The notes beneath the pieces are model-generated. The model did not search any database. It saw nothing but the letters and a program-made list of their open reading frames with translations, and had not been told where the DNA came from. From NCBI GenBank assembly GCA_040616305.1, contig CP159918.1, forward strand, positions 1,674,001-1,738,000: a stretch of DNA of 64,000 nucleotides, read 5' to 3'. Origin of the DNA: UBA1876 sp003446665. Lineage in GTDB: Bacteria > Synergistota > Synergistia > Synergistales > Thermovirgaceae. Shown piece after piece: positions 43,933-51,732 of this stretch; positions within the stretch are counted from its first letter, which is position 1, and each line of letters opens with the position of its first letter. The position numbers and the translations under genes were made by a program.

Positions 43933-44724
43933 ATGGCCACCGGCCGCCAGGGTGTCGCCGGAAACGGCTGCGCCTCCCTTTTGGAAAGGAGGAACGGCGT
44001 CATTAGTGGAAGCTCCGAGCAAGTAAAGCAAAACCTGCTTCCTGAAGTTCTTTCCTGCGTAATTGCCGATACTTCCCTGTCGCTGCAGAAGAAATACGCC
44101 CTCACCCTTTCCAGGACAAGGCATTTTCGCTTGAGGGAAACGGTGACCACAGGGTCCGAGCTTGAAGAATGCCTTGTTCGCGCAAACATTCATATTGTCC
44201 TTTTGGATATCTACCTCAAGGGGTGGGATGGCGTAGATTCGTTGCGCAAGGCCAGGATCCGGTATCCCCGAGTCGACTGGATGATTCTGTCCGGTGACGA
44301 CGATCCCGATGTTGTAAGAGGATGCGTGTGCCTGGGTGTTTTCGACTACCTGATAAAGCCCTTTTCGGTCGAACGCCTTGAACACGCACTGAATGCCTAC
44401 TTTCAATACCACCAGGGGCTGACTCGACGTGCCAACCCATGGCGGCAGAAGGACCTGGACATGGTCACAAGTTTAAGGGGAATTTCCCCCAGGGCACTCG
44501 AAGACCCTCCAAAGGGGATCCAGCGCAAGTTGCTAGAAAAGATACGCACTTGCATGAGGAACAACCGCGAGGCCCTGTCGGCTTCCGCCGTCGGTGAGAC
44601 CATCGGCATTTCTCGCTCTACAGCAAGACGTTACCTGGAATACCTCCTGGAAACCGGAGAAGCGACCTTCGAATACGACATCAGCAGCGTCGGCCGCCCG
44701 GTAAAGCTTTACAGGCTATTGTGA
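43933..44724 (+). CDS. CitB/DcuR-type response regulator, orphan
   Basis: This 263-residue regulator has a receiver domain (about 40-165) with phosphorylated Asp in VLLDIYLKGWDG, LSGDDD and Lys in YLIKPFSVERLEHAL. One of the paired acidic residues at the N-terminus is missing (VIADTS). A C-terminal winged-helix/HTH follows (ASAVGETIGISRSTARRYLEYLLETGEATFEYDISSVGRPVKLYRL), as in DcuR/CitB. No partner kinase is nearby. The start is uncertain: the ATG at 43933 has only AAAGG at 11 bases, while an AGGAGG at about 43989 lies before ATT/GTC codons, so the protein could be shorter. It lies upstream of the riboswitch-controlled hydroxylase. Confidence 0.8.
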   Translation: MATGRQGVAGNGCASLLERRNGVISGSSEQVKQNLLPEVLSCVIADTSLSLQKKYALTLSRTRHFRLRETVTTGSELEECLVRANIHIVLLDIYLKGWDGVDSLRKARIRYPRVDWMILSGDDDPDVVRGCVCLGVFDYLIKPFSVERLEHALNAYFQYHQGLTRRANPWRQKDLDMVTSLRGISPRALEDPPKGIQRKLLEKIRTCMRNNREALSASAVGETIGISRSTARRYLEYLLETGEATFEYDISSVGRPVKLYRLL

Positions 44725-44993
44725 TGAATCAGGCGACAATATGCGTGACTTCGAGCTAACCAGAAGCAAGACTTCCGAGCATGCAACTCCTATATACAGA
44801 TTGTATAAATGTTCCCAGTGCGAGCACCCAAAATATTATCTACCTACAAACAAAACAGCTTTTGCTTATGACATTGCTACAGTTCCCGTCAGAATGTATT
44901 TCTTTATGATAAAGATGCGAGTCGGGTTAACTGGATTCTTGTCTCTTGCTTCCGGACTATTTCAGTAATGACTCGAAGGTAATACCTGAAACC

Positions 44994-45095
44994 AGGCCTC
45001 CGAGTCGTCATTCCTAAGGAGGATTCTCTACGGATGGCGACCAGCGGGTTTTCCCGGAAACGGGGAAGCCTCCCGTTACTTGGAAAGGAGGATAC
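44994..45095 (+). ncRNA. Moco-family (molybdenum/tungsten cofactor) riboswitch
   Basis: The leader has the layout I know for the Moco RNA motif. CCTCCGAG at the 5' side can pair with GGAGG at 45089-45093 as the closing stem. In between come the conserved GGCGACCAGCGGG, a CCCG-GAAA-CGGG hairpin with a GNRA-type loop, GCCTCCCGTTAC and TTGGAAAGGAGG. A second copy with the same blocks sits before the paralogous hydroxylase at 54.6 kb. The closing stem contains a ribosome site (AAAGGAGGATACATG), so ligand binding would control translation of what follows. Whether the ligand is Mo or W cofactor cannot be told by eye. Confidence 0.8.
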
Positions 45096-45233
45096 ATGTT
45101 GAGAGATGTAACCTATCATCCAGAAAGTTGCCTCATAACTTTTTTGTCCCTTCCATTCATGAGTTCGGGCATTACGCGACGATTCGTTTTTTCTCTACAA
45201 CCCTCCTTGGTAAGGGCTCCATCCCTTGCGTAA
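45096..45233 (+). CDS. 45-residue leader ORF fused to the riboswitch ribosome site
   Basis: An ATG lies four bases after AAAGGAGG, the 3' strand of the riboswitch closing stem, and opens a 45-codon frame (MLRDVTYHPESCLITF to RAPSLA) ending at TAA 45233. The product resembles nothing I know. Its main interest is position: codons near its end cover AACCCTCCT at 45199-45207, an exact complement of the ribosome site of the hydroxylase gene. Translation of the leader would therefore open that site. It may be a coupling device rather than a functional peptide. Confidence 0.45.
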   Translation: MLRDVTYHPESCLITFLSLPFMSSGITRRFVFSLQPSLVRAPSLA

Positions 45234-45297
45234 CGGTGTGTGGGCAAGAATTACTTACTCCTTTCAGGGGGTGAGTGAATCACATACGAGGAGGGTT
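45199..45297 (+). promoter_or_regulatory. Anti-Shine-Dalgarno / Shine-Dalgarno pairing before the Mo hydroxylase
   Basis: AACCCTCCT (45199-45207) is perfectly complementary over nine bases to AGGAGGGTT (45289-45297), the ribosome site of the gene starting at 45301. Pairing would hide the site; a ribosome on the 45-codon leader ORF would break it. Confidence 0.5.
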
Positions 45298-45300
45298 AAC

Positions 45301-48105
45301 ATGAGTCAAGGCGTAAAGAAACAGTTTGTCAGGAAACGGATACTGGTGAACGGCGTTCCGTACCACACTGTAGCAGAACCAGAAGCATCGCTTGCCGAGG
45401 TTATCCGCAAGCAGTTGGGTTTGACGGGAACCAAGGTCGGTTGCGGAGTCGGCCAATGCGGTGCTTGCTACGTGCTTATGAACGGTAAGCTTCTGCGTTC
45501 TTGCATCACGAAATGGAATTCGGTCCCCGAGGAAGCGGAAATTCTCACCATTGAAGGAGTCGGAGCACCGGGAAGACTCCACGCTCTTCAGTGGGCCTTC
45601 ATAAAGACGGGCGCTATCCAATGTGGTTTCTGCACACCTGGATTTATCATGAGTGCCAAGGCTCTTTTGGAGCAAAATCCGAATCCGACCCGCGAGGAGG
45701 TTCGAGAGTGGTTCCACAAAAACCGTAACGCTTGTCGCTGTGTTGGCTACGTACAGATAACCGATGCCGTCATGCTTGCTGCCAAGGTTCTCCGAGGCGA
45801 AGAAGAGATGACGGATTTTTCCGAAATGCTTGGTAAGGACGGTTCGATCTGGGGCACCAGCTTCCCAAGGCCGAGCGCGGTCTACAAGGCGACTGGCCTT
45901 TGGGATTTTGGCGGCGACGCTGGTCTCAAGCTTCCCGACGATACCCTTTTCGCCGTGCCGGTCTGCCCGGAAGTCCACCACGCGGTAGTAAAATCCATCG
46001 ACCTTTCGGAAGCCGAAAAAATGCCGGGAGTCTTCAAAATTGTAACCGCCGAAGACATTCTCCAAAACAAGGGGACGAACCGCATCCGGGGACAGGTCAA
46101 CTCAGCCACAGCAACCACCGATGGATGGGAGCGCCGTATTCTTGTGCCCGTGGGCGACAAGATCCGACAATGGGGAGAAGCGGTGGCTGTCATTTGCGCG
46201 GCTACGGAGGAAGAGACCAGGGCTGCGGCCGCAAAGGTGAAAGTCGAGCTGGAAGAACTTCCTGCCCTGCTTAACATCAAAGATGCCATGGCCAAAGACG
46301 CCATCAAAGTATATGACGAGATTGAAGGCATCGACGGCATGCCCAACTGTTTCAACAAACGACGCATAAAAAAGGGAGATGATCCCGCTCCTTTCCTGGA
46401 CAACGCTCCCTACGTGGTGGAAGAAACTTTCCTCAGTTCGAGGCAGCCTCATTTGACGATCGAAACTGATTGCGGCTTCGGTTACATCGACGAGGAAGAA
46501 CGTTTGACGATCCAGACAAAAAGCATCTGCATCTACTTGCATGTGCTAATGGTCGCAAGAGGCCTCGGACTGCCTCCCTCTAAGATTCGCGTGATCCAGA
46601 ACAACACGGGTGCCACCTTCGGATACAAAATCGCCGTTACGAACGAAGCCATTATCGGTGCCTGCGTCCTCGCCACAGGCCGCCCCGTCTACATGCGGCT
46701 CAACATGAAAGAACACATCCTTCGGACGCCAAAGCGTTCACCTTTCCTCATAAAACTTCGCATAGGAGCCGATAAAAACGGAAAGCTGGTGGGGCTTGAG
46801 CACAATTGGTATGTCGACCACGGGCCCTATTCGGAAGCCAGCCAGGACCTCACCAACAGGGAGGCTCAATTCATGGGAGCGCCTTATGGGGTCGAAAGAA
46901 TCCGCGGCTGTGGTTATACCCTTTTCACGAACCACAAATGGTGCGGGGCCTTCAGAGCCTACGGAGCACCTCAGACCTACCTGGCCGAGGAAGTCGCCAT
47001 GGATATGCTCGCAGAAAAAATAGGCATGGATCCGCTCGAATTCAGGGAGAAAAATCTGATCCTCCCAGGCGGCACGATGCCTAGCGGACAAAGACCCGAA
47101 GTATATCCGCTTCAGGCAATGGTAACGAGGATCAAGCCCCTTTACGAAGAAGCGAAAAAACGGGCGACCGCCCTCTCAACAGATACGATCAAAAGAGGAG
47201 TCGGCATATCTATCGGCATTTACGATTGCAACAGGGACGGTCCCGATGAATCTCGCAGTACCATAGAACTGACCAAAGAAGGGGTCATCCTTTACAACAC
47301 GTGGGAAGACCACGGCCAGGGCGCTGACATTGGCTGTATTGGAACGGCACACGAAGCGCTAAAACCCATCGGCATCAAACCCGAGCAAATCAAACTCGTC
47401 TGCAACGATACGGCAAAGGCGCCCAACAGCGGCAATGCTTCGGCCAGCAGGAGCCAGGTTATGACGGGCAGCGCGATTGTAGACAGCTGCAGGCAATTGC
47501 TGGACGCCATGCGCAAGCCCGACGGAACTTACCGAACTTACGAAGAGATGGTCGAAGAGGGAATCCCCACGACCTACGAAGGTTATTGGAAGGCCACACT
47601 CCGAAACGTTGACGGCGAAGTGCAACACGGCGTGCCGATAGACGATGAGACAGGCCAGGGTTATCCTTTCGCCAACCATCAGTTCGGCGTGTTCATGGCC
47701 GAGGTGGCAGTCGACGTCAACACCGGCAAGTCCACCGTAGAAAAGTTCACCCTTGTAGACGACGTCGGAAAGATAAACAATTACGCGGTGGTGGAAGGAC
47801 AATTATACGGCGGCATCGCTCAAGGGATCGGCTTCGCCCTGACTGAGGATTTCGACGACGTTCACAAACATACCAATCTAGTCAGCTGCGGTCTTCTTTA
47901 CACTAAGGATATCCCCGACGACATGAAGCTGATCCATATGGAAACGCCCCGCGAATTCGGCACCTTCGGTGCAAGCGGGACCGGCGAGTTGCCCCATTCC
48001 GCTTCACATGCGGCTGTACTCAACGCCATTTACAACGCTGTCGGCGTCCGCATCAAGGAGTTGCCTGCAAGACCTGAAAAGATCCTTGCCGGATTGAAAA
48101 AGTAA
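45301..48105 (+). CDS. Molybdenum hydroxylase (Mop-type aldehyde oxidoreductase), copy 1
   Basis: This 934-residue single-chain enzyme of the xanthine oxidase family lacks a flavin domain, like Desulfovibrio gigas aldehyde oxidoreductase. Cluster II Cys are 48, 53, 56 and 68 (VGCGVGQCGAC...SC). Cluster I Cys are 108 and 111 (QCGFCTPGF) and 145 and 147 (ACRCVGY). The Mo domains follow, with GAFRAYGAPQTY (Arg), DHGQGADIG (Gln) and the catalytic Glu in SGTGELPHSASHAA. The ATG at 45301 follows GAGGAGGGTTAAC. The leader holds a riboswitch and a leader ORF; a terminator follows. Substrate could be an aldehyde, purine or N-heterocycle. Confidence 0.93.
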   Translation: MSQGVKKQFVRKRILVNGVPYHTVAEPEASLAEVIRKQLGLTGTKVGCGVGQCGACYVLMNGKLLRSCITKWNSVPEEAEILTIEGVGAPGRLHALQWAFIKTGAIQCGFCTPGFIMSAKALLEQNPNPTREEVREWFHKNRNACRCVGYVQITDAVMLAAKVLRGEEEMTDFSEMLGKDGSIWGTSFPRPSAVYKATGLWDFGGDAGLKLPDDTLFAVPVCPEVHHAVVKSIDLSEAEKMPGVFKIVTAEDILQNKGTNRIRGQVNSATATTDGWERRILVPVGDKIRQWGEAVAVICAATEEETRAAAAKVKVELEELPALLNIKDAMAKDAIKVYDEIEGIDGMPNCFNKRRIKKGDDPAPFLDNAPYVVEETFLSSRQPHLTIETDCGFGYIDEEERLTIQTKSICIYLHVLMVARGLGLPPSKIRVIQNNTGATFGYKIAVTNEAIIGACVLATGRPVYMRLNMKEHILRTPKRSPFLIKLRIGADKNGKLVGLEHNWYVDHGPYSEASQDLTNREAQFMGAPYGVERIRGCGYTLFTNHKWCGAFRAYGAPQTYLAEEVAMDMLAEKIGMDPLEFREKNLILPGGTMPSGQRPEVYPLQAMVTRIKPLYEEAKKRATALSTDTIKRGVGISIGIYDCNRDGPDESRSTIELTKEGVILYNTWEDHGQGADIGCIGTAHEALKPIGIKPEQIKLVCNDTAKAPNSGNASASRSQVMTGSAIVDSCRQLLDAMRKPDGTYRTYEEMVEEGIPTTYEGYWKATLRNVDGEVQHGVPIDDETGQGYPFANHQFGVFMAEVAVDVNTGKSTVEKFTLVDDVGKINNYAVVEGQLYGGIAQGIGFALTEDFDDVHKHTNLVSCGLLYTKDIPDDMKLIHMETPREFGTFGASGTGELPHSASHAAVLNAIYNAVGVRIKELPARPEKILAGLKK

Positions 48106-48117
48106 GGACCATATTTG

Positions 48118-48167
48118 TTACCGGGAGTCTTCAGGCCGTAATGTCTCAAGGCTCCCGGTAAATTTTT
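48118..48167. terminator. Bidirectional terminator between hydroxylase and modC
   Basis: A perfect 10-bp stem TTACCGGGAG with CTCCCGGTAA spans a 24-base loop and is followed on the plus strand by ATTTTTC. The modC stop lies at its right edge, so it serves both converging genes. Confidence 0.75.
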
Positions 48168-49315
48168 CAAAGCCCCATGCAGTGAGATAACGATTCAGCT
48201 GTAGGCGATCCAGGTTTTTCGGTATGGGCGGATGATTGGAGAAATATCAGCTCTATCGCTCCCGGCGGTACGGCAAAGAGAAGCTTTTCACCCGGACGGA
48301 CGACCTTCGCCAAAGGGCCGTGGACAGACTGTTCTACCTGCCAGTATCCATTAGATGTCCCGACGTGCATCCTGGTAACTCCTCCTTCGAGGAGCACTTC
48401 CTCTACCTCGCCAGAGAAGGTGTTTTTTGAAAGTTCCTGGTCAATCGGAATCCGCGGGTCCAAAATACGAACGCGATCAGGCCTCACGAAGGCCAATGCC
48501 GGACCGGTGTCGACTGCCTCTTTCAACGAAAGCTCGCCCAAGTCCCAAAGGAAGACAGGTCGTCCTTCGGGTGAAACTTCCGTCCGCCCTTCCAGGATAT
48601 TACCCCAACCCATCATCTTCCAGAAAGAAACCCGACCCGAACCTTCAAGCATTTCTTCTATCCGTGCGGACCCGGTCAGAATACCTTTTTCGATGAAGAA
48701 GATCTTGTCGCCGAGAGCACAAATATCCTCAACCTGATGCGTCACATAGAGAATTGGTATGCCGGCTTCTTCCTGCAGACGCCGCAGGTCCCTTCGAAGA
48801 TTTCGCCTTAACGGCCCGTCAAGGGCGCTGAAAGGTTCGTCCAGCATCAACATTTCCGGTTCCGAGGCCAGCGCCCGCGCCAGTGCGACACGCTGTTTCT
48901 GTCCTCCGGAAAGCTGAGAGGGGAAGTGGTCCCCGTATTCTTCAAGCCGCACCTGTTCAAGCCATTTACGCGCACATGACCTCTTTTCCCGTTCGCCGGT
49001 ACGAGCACAGCCGTACATAACATTTTCCAGGGCTGTCATGTGAGGGAAAAGCGCAAGTCCCTGTGGCAGAAACCCCATCCTTCGTTTGCAAGGATGAATA
49101 TCTATTCCCGATGCAGTATCGAGGATAACTCGTCCGGCCAGGACGATGCGTCCTTGTTTGACTTTCCGCAACCCCGCGAGACATCTCAATGTGAGGCTTT
49201 TCCCTGCTCCGCTAGGGCCAAAGATTACCCCGATTTCCTTGCCGAGATCAAAAGAGACATCCAGGCCAAAACGGTCTACTTTCTCCTTAAGGGATACCTC
49301 AAGCCACTCTTTCAT
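48167..49315 (-). CDS. modC: Molybdate/tungstate ABC transporter ATP-binding protein
   Basis: This is a 382-residue ATPase. Walker A is GPSGAGKSLT, the Q-loop region LPQGLALFPHM, the signature LSGGQKQRVALARAL, Walker B MLMLDEPFSALDGPLR, and the switch THQVEDI. A C-terminal TOBE-type regulatory part (about 280-350) matches ModC/CysA-type importers. It overlaps modB by 17 bases, and the start follows GGAGG at nine bases. The C-terminal tail after about 350 is longer than usual and unstructured in appearance. Confidence 0.9.
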   Translation of the reverse strand: MKEWLEVSLKEKVDRFGLDVSFDLGKEIGVIFGPSGAGKSLTLRCLAGLRKVKQGRIVLAGRVILDTASGIDIHPCKRRMGFLPQGLALFPHMTALENVMYGCARTGEREKRSCARKWLEQVRLEEYGDHFPSQLSGGQKQRVALARALASEPEMLMLDEPFSALDGPLRRNLRRDLRRLQEEAGIPILYVTHQVEDICALGDKIFFIEKGILTGSARIEEMLEGSGRVSFWKMMGWGNILEGRTEVSPEGRPVFLWDLGELSLKEAVDTGPALAFVRPDRVRILDPRIPIDQELSKNTFSGEVEEVLLEGGVTRMHVGTSNGYWQVEQSVHGPLAKVVRPGEKLLFAVPPGAIELIFLQSSAHTEKPGSPTAESLSHCMGL

Positions 49316-49943
49316 GAGCCCCGGCCTCCAATCTACGTACCAGATAAAGGCTGACGATGCCTACGGCGACGAGCAAAAGGGCCGCCGCATTGGCGCGACC
49401 GAAATTGAGCGACCCGACTTGCCCGTAAATGTAAAGAGGGAGCGTTTGGGTTCTGCCGGGGATGTTCCCCGCTATCATTAGTGTCGTTCCGAAATCCCCA
49501 AGGGCTCTTGCGGAAGACAAAGCTAATCCTGCAAGAAGTGTTCTTCTAGCCATCGGCAATGTAATCTTGAAAAAGACATTCCAGGAACTCTTCCCCAGGG
49601 TGAGGGCAGTTTCTTCGAGCTCGCGATCCACACCCGCAAAAGCCGCGCGTGATGACTGTATCATTATCGGCAAAGATGGCAACAACGAACCCAAAACGCA
49701 GGCAGGAAAAGCAAAGACAAAACCGGCCTCCTTCAAAAGGTCCACCCTTCCAACAAGCATTAGCACGTAAAGCCCCAAAACCGACGGAGGTAATACGATT
49801 GGCAGAAGGAGCAGGAGGGAGACGACCTCCCGCCCTGGGAAGGATTTCCTTGCGAGGACCCACCCAAGCCCCCCTCCAGCAAGGACCAGTATAGGTATAT
49901 CGAAGGCCAGAACCTTGAGGCTTAAAAATAGCGCTTTTTCCAT
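49299..49943 (-). CDS. modB: Molybdate/tungstate ABC transporter permease
   Basis: This 214-residue inner-membrane permease has five or six TM helices: the first at about 11-31, then VVSLLLLLPIVLPPSVLGLYVL. The EAA loop is ELEETALTLGKSSWNVFFKITLPMARRTLLAG, and RALGDFGTTLMIAGNIPGRTQTLPLYIY follows, a stretch typical of ModB. It forms the channel with ModC and receives anion from ModA. It follows modA by 12 bases. Confidence 0.92.
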   Translation of the reverse strand: MEKALFLSLKVLAFDIPILVLAGGGLGWVLARKSFPGREVVSLLLLLPIVLPPSVLGLYVLMLVGRVDLLKEAGFVFAFPACVLGSLLPSLPIMIQSSRAAFAGVDRELEETALTLGKSSWNVFFKITLPMARRTLLAGLALSSARALGDFGTTLMIAGNIPGRTQTLPLYIYGQVGSLNFGRANAAALLLVAVGIVSLYLVRRLEAGAHERVA

Positions 49944-49955
49944 TTCTCGATCCAG

Positions 49956-50708
49956 TTAATTGACGACGGGCTCGAACCCGGCTTCCTCGAACAGTTTGCT
50001 TGCGGGCTTCGAAAACAGGTATTCAAAAAAGTCCACCACCACATCGGTTTTTCTTCCGACCACTATACCTCCAAAGATCCTTTGCGGAGGGACCGGGATC
50101 CTGGTCCAGTTGCCCCCAAGCCTTTTCGCAATGCTCAAAGGCAGACAAGCCACATTGGCCCCGCCGCTTTTGGCTGCAAGACCAGCCTTCAGGACATCGC
50201 CTCCAATTACCAAACGTCCTTCCGCATCCAGCTTCTTGTAAAGGCCCACCTCTTCGAGATATTTCTTGGCCAGGGCCCCGTAAGGAGCTACTTCCGGGTC
50301 AGCTATGGCTACTTTTATATTTTCTCTCTCGATAATGTCCAGGGAAGGGGCCTCGCTTGAATCATGCCAAAGGACCAGAGGGCACTCGGCTACCGGTCTT
50401 ACCATTTCAAGCATGCCCTTTTCCTCGAGATACCTTGCCCATTTCTCGTTAGCGCTAATGTAAAGGTCAAAGGGTGCCCCCATCTCGATCTGCCTGGCAA
50501 GCTGACCTGAAGCGGCAAAAGTATATTCCATGTGATTCCCCGTATCTTTTTCGTATTGTGCAGCTAGTTTTTCCATAACGGGCTGCGTACTTGCCGCGGC
50601 GGCAAATACTTCGGCGTTGGCCATGCCTGACGAGAGGCAAGAAAAGTACAAAACCATAACCAACAGCACCAAAGTTTTTCCTCGAAAAACATATTTTTTC
50701 ATTTTCAC
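49956..50708 (-). CDS. modA: Molybdate/tungstate-binding protein
   Basis: This 250-residue secreted binding protein has a signal peptide of about 32 residues (TLVLLVMVLYFSCLSSGMANA). The mature start is EVFAAAASTQPVMEKLAAQYE, with the ModA oxyanion Ser region, followed by FAASGQLARQIEMGAPFDLYISANEKWARYL, CPLVLWHDS and the hinge VAPYGALAKKYLEEVGLY. The start is the GTG at 50708, nine bases after GGAGG; an ATG six bases inside is the other choice. It is the second gene of a fur-modA-modB-modC operon and related in sequence to the solitary ModA-like protein at 24.4 kb. Confidence 0.92.
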   Translation of the reverse strand: MKMKKYVFRGKTLVLLVMVLYFSCLSSGMANAEVFAAAASTQPVMEKLAAQYEKDTGNHMEYTFAASGQLARQIEMGAPFDLYISANEKWARYLEEKGMLEMVRPVAECPLVLWHDSSEAPSLDIIERENIKVAIADPEVAPYGALAKKYLEEVGLYKKLDAEGRLVIGGDVLKAGLAAKSGGANVACLPLSIAKRLGGNWTRIPVPPQRIFGGIVVGRKTDVVVDFFEYLFSKPASKLFEEAGFEPVVN

Positions 50709-50744
50709 AACACCACACCTCCAGGTTACCTTGTATTTTTAAAA

Positions 50745-51152
50745 TCATTTCATGCAAAGGGAACAAACGCCATATACCACCATGTGCTTGCCTTTCACTA
50801 CCGCTCCATCTTCGACATCGATGTAGGGCAAACAAGTATTGGTCAGACAATCCATCCTGCCGCAGATCAGGCATTCAAAATGCGCGTGGTCGCCCGGGCA
50901 ACCGGAAATACCGGGGTCGTGAGCGCAAAAACGCCATGTTCCTTTCATATCCATTACCCTGTGCACTATCCCCTTTCTAAAAAGCAGTGAAAGTGTCCTG
51001 TAAATGGTAACCCGGTCACTTTCTTCAGGAAGGAATGCCTCCACCTCTTTGTAGGACATTGGACACCCTTTTTTGAGCAGAATTTCAAGTATAGCCTGCC
51101 GTATGGGAGTGCACCTTATGGACTTGCTTTCAAGAATCGTCTCTGGCTGCAT
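50745..51152 (-). CDS. Fur-family metalloregulator
   Basis: This 135-residue repressor has an N-terminal winged helix (about 8-75, RCTPIRQAILEILLKKGCPMSYKEVEAFL and DRVTIYRTLSLLFRKGIVHRV). The dimer domain holds His89 and His91 (GDHAHFECLIC), the Cys94/Cys97 pair, and a C-terminal pair Cys130/Cys133 (CSLC), the usual structural zinc site. Sequence alone does not separate Fur, Zur, Mur or Nur. It heads the modABC operon with 36 bases to modA, an unusual partner since ModE normally controls molybdate uptake. A perfect 7-1-7 palindrome 12 bases before its start is the probable operator. Confidence 0.88.
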   Translation of the reverse strand: MQPETILESKSIRCTPIRQAILEILLKKGCPMSYKEVEAFLPEESDRVTIYRTLSLLFRKGIVHRVMDMKGTWRFCAHDPGISGCPGDHAHFECLICGRMDCLTNTCLPYIDVEDGAVVKGKHMVVYGVCSLCMK

Positions 51153-51164
51153 TTATATCACTCC

Positions 51165-51179
51165 TGCAACATTGTTGCA
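51165..51179. promoter_or_regulatory. Fur-type 7-1-7 operator palindrome
   Basis: TGCAACA-T-TGTTGCA is a perfect 15-base palindrome with a single central base, the geometry of PerR, Zur and other Fur-family boxes. It lies just upstream of, and touches, the ribosome site of the fur-like gene that heads modABC, so autorepression is the simplest reading. Confidence 0.6.
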
Positions 51180-51194
51180 TCTGGGATTTAATTG

Positions 51195-51230
51195 GAAGCC
51201 GCCCAACACAGCACCTGCCTGGGCGGCTTC
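51195..51230 (-). terminator. Hairpin terminator candidate after cupin gene
   Basis: An 11-bp perfect stem (GAAGCCGCCCA with its complement) lies 17 bases past the cupin stop. The following T content is modest (CCAATTAAAT), so termination may be partial. Confidence 0.55.
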
Positions 51231-51246
51231 GGGTTAAAATGCTTTT

Positions 51247-51681
51247 CTAGTCCCGAACCTGACCTTTTCTCGCCTGGCCTTTTTTATTTTTGGCACGTTC
51301 CAGGCGGAACCGCTTCAGCTTCATGTGCGGGTCACCTTCGGTCGGGACTATGCAAAGAAAGACGAAAGGCTCGGGTCCAGGATTTTCGTACCCGTGGACC
51401 AGGCCCCCAGGGACATGGGCCCACCCCATCGGGGGCATCTCCCAGCGTTTGCCCTCAATAGTCACGTATCCGGTACCACTCAGACTTATCATGTAGTGCG
51501 GCCAGTCGTGCACGTGTTCAGGTATCACTGTCCCAGGAGGCAGGGAGAAATGCCTCATAGTGTAGTCGTCCCAAAACCGGCCGGGTCCGTAGACAATTCT
51601 CTTTGTAACTTCCGGCGCCAAAGACGAGGCGTCGTAAAGTTCAAGGTCTTCTATCTTTCCGGAAAAGACTTCTCCAACCAT
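51247..51681 (-). CDS. Cupin-domain protein
   Basis: This 144-residue single-cupin protein has motif 1 LPPGTVIPEHVHDWPHYMISLSGTG, supplying His ligands, and motif 2 WAHVPGGLVHGYENPG, with the last His. The C-terminus is basic and low in complexity (KNKKGQARKGQ). Cupins of this type bind a metal and may be sensors, isomerases or dioxygenases; no closer assignment is possible. It is 51 bases downstream of the second Mo hydroxylase on the same strand and probably shares its riboswitch-controlled transcript, which ties it to that enzyme's pathway. Confidence 0.82.
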   Translation of the reverse strand: MVGEVFSGKIEDLELYDASSLAPEVTKRIVYGPGRFWDDYTMRHFSLPPGTVIPEHVHDWPHYMISLSGTGYVTIEGKRWEMPPMGWAHVPGGLVHGYENPGPEPFVFLCIVPTEGDPHMKLKRFRLERAKNKKGQARKGQVRD

Positions 51682-51732
51682 GGCATTGACCTCCTTCCCG
51701 TCCTTTTCGCGCTACCGACATTTGCCGAAACG

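Noticed and set aside
44741..44968. 75-codon frame between the response regulator and the riboswitch
   Set aside because: No ribosome site, no recognisable domain and odd composition; more likely the untranslated promoter region of the riboswitch transcript.
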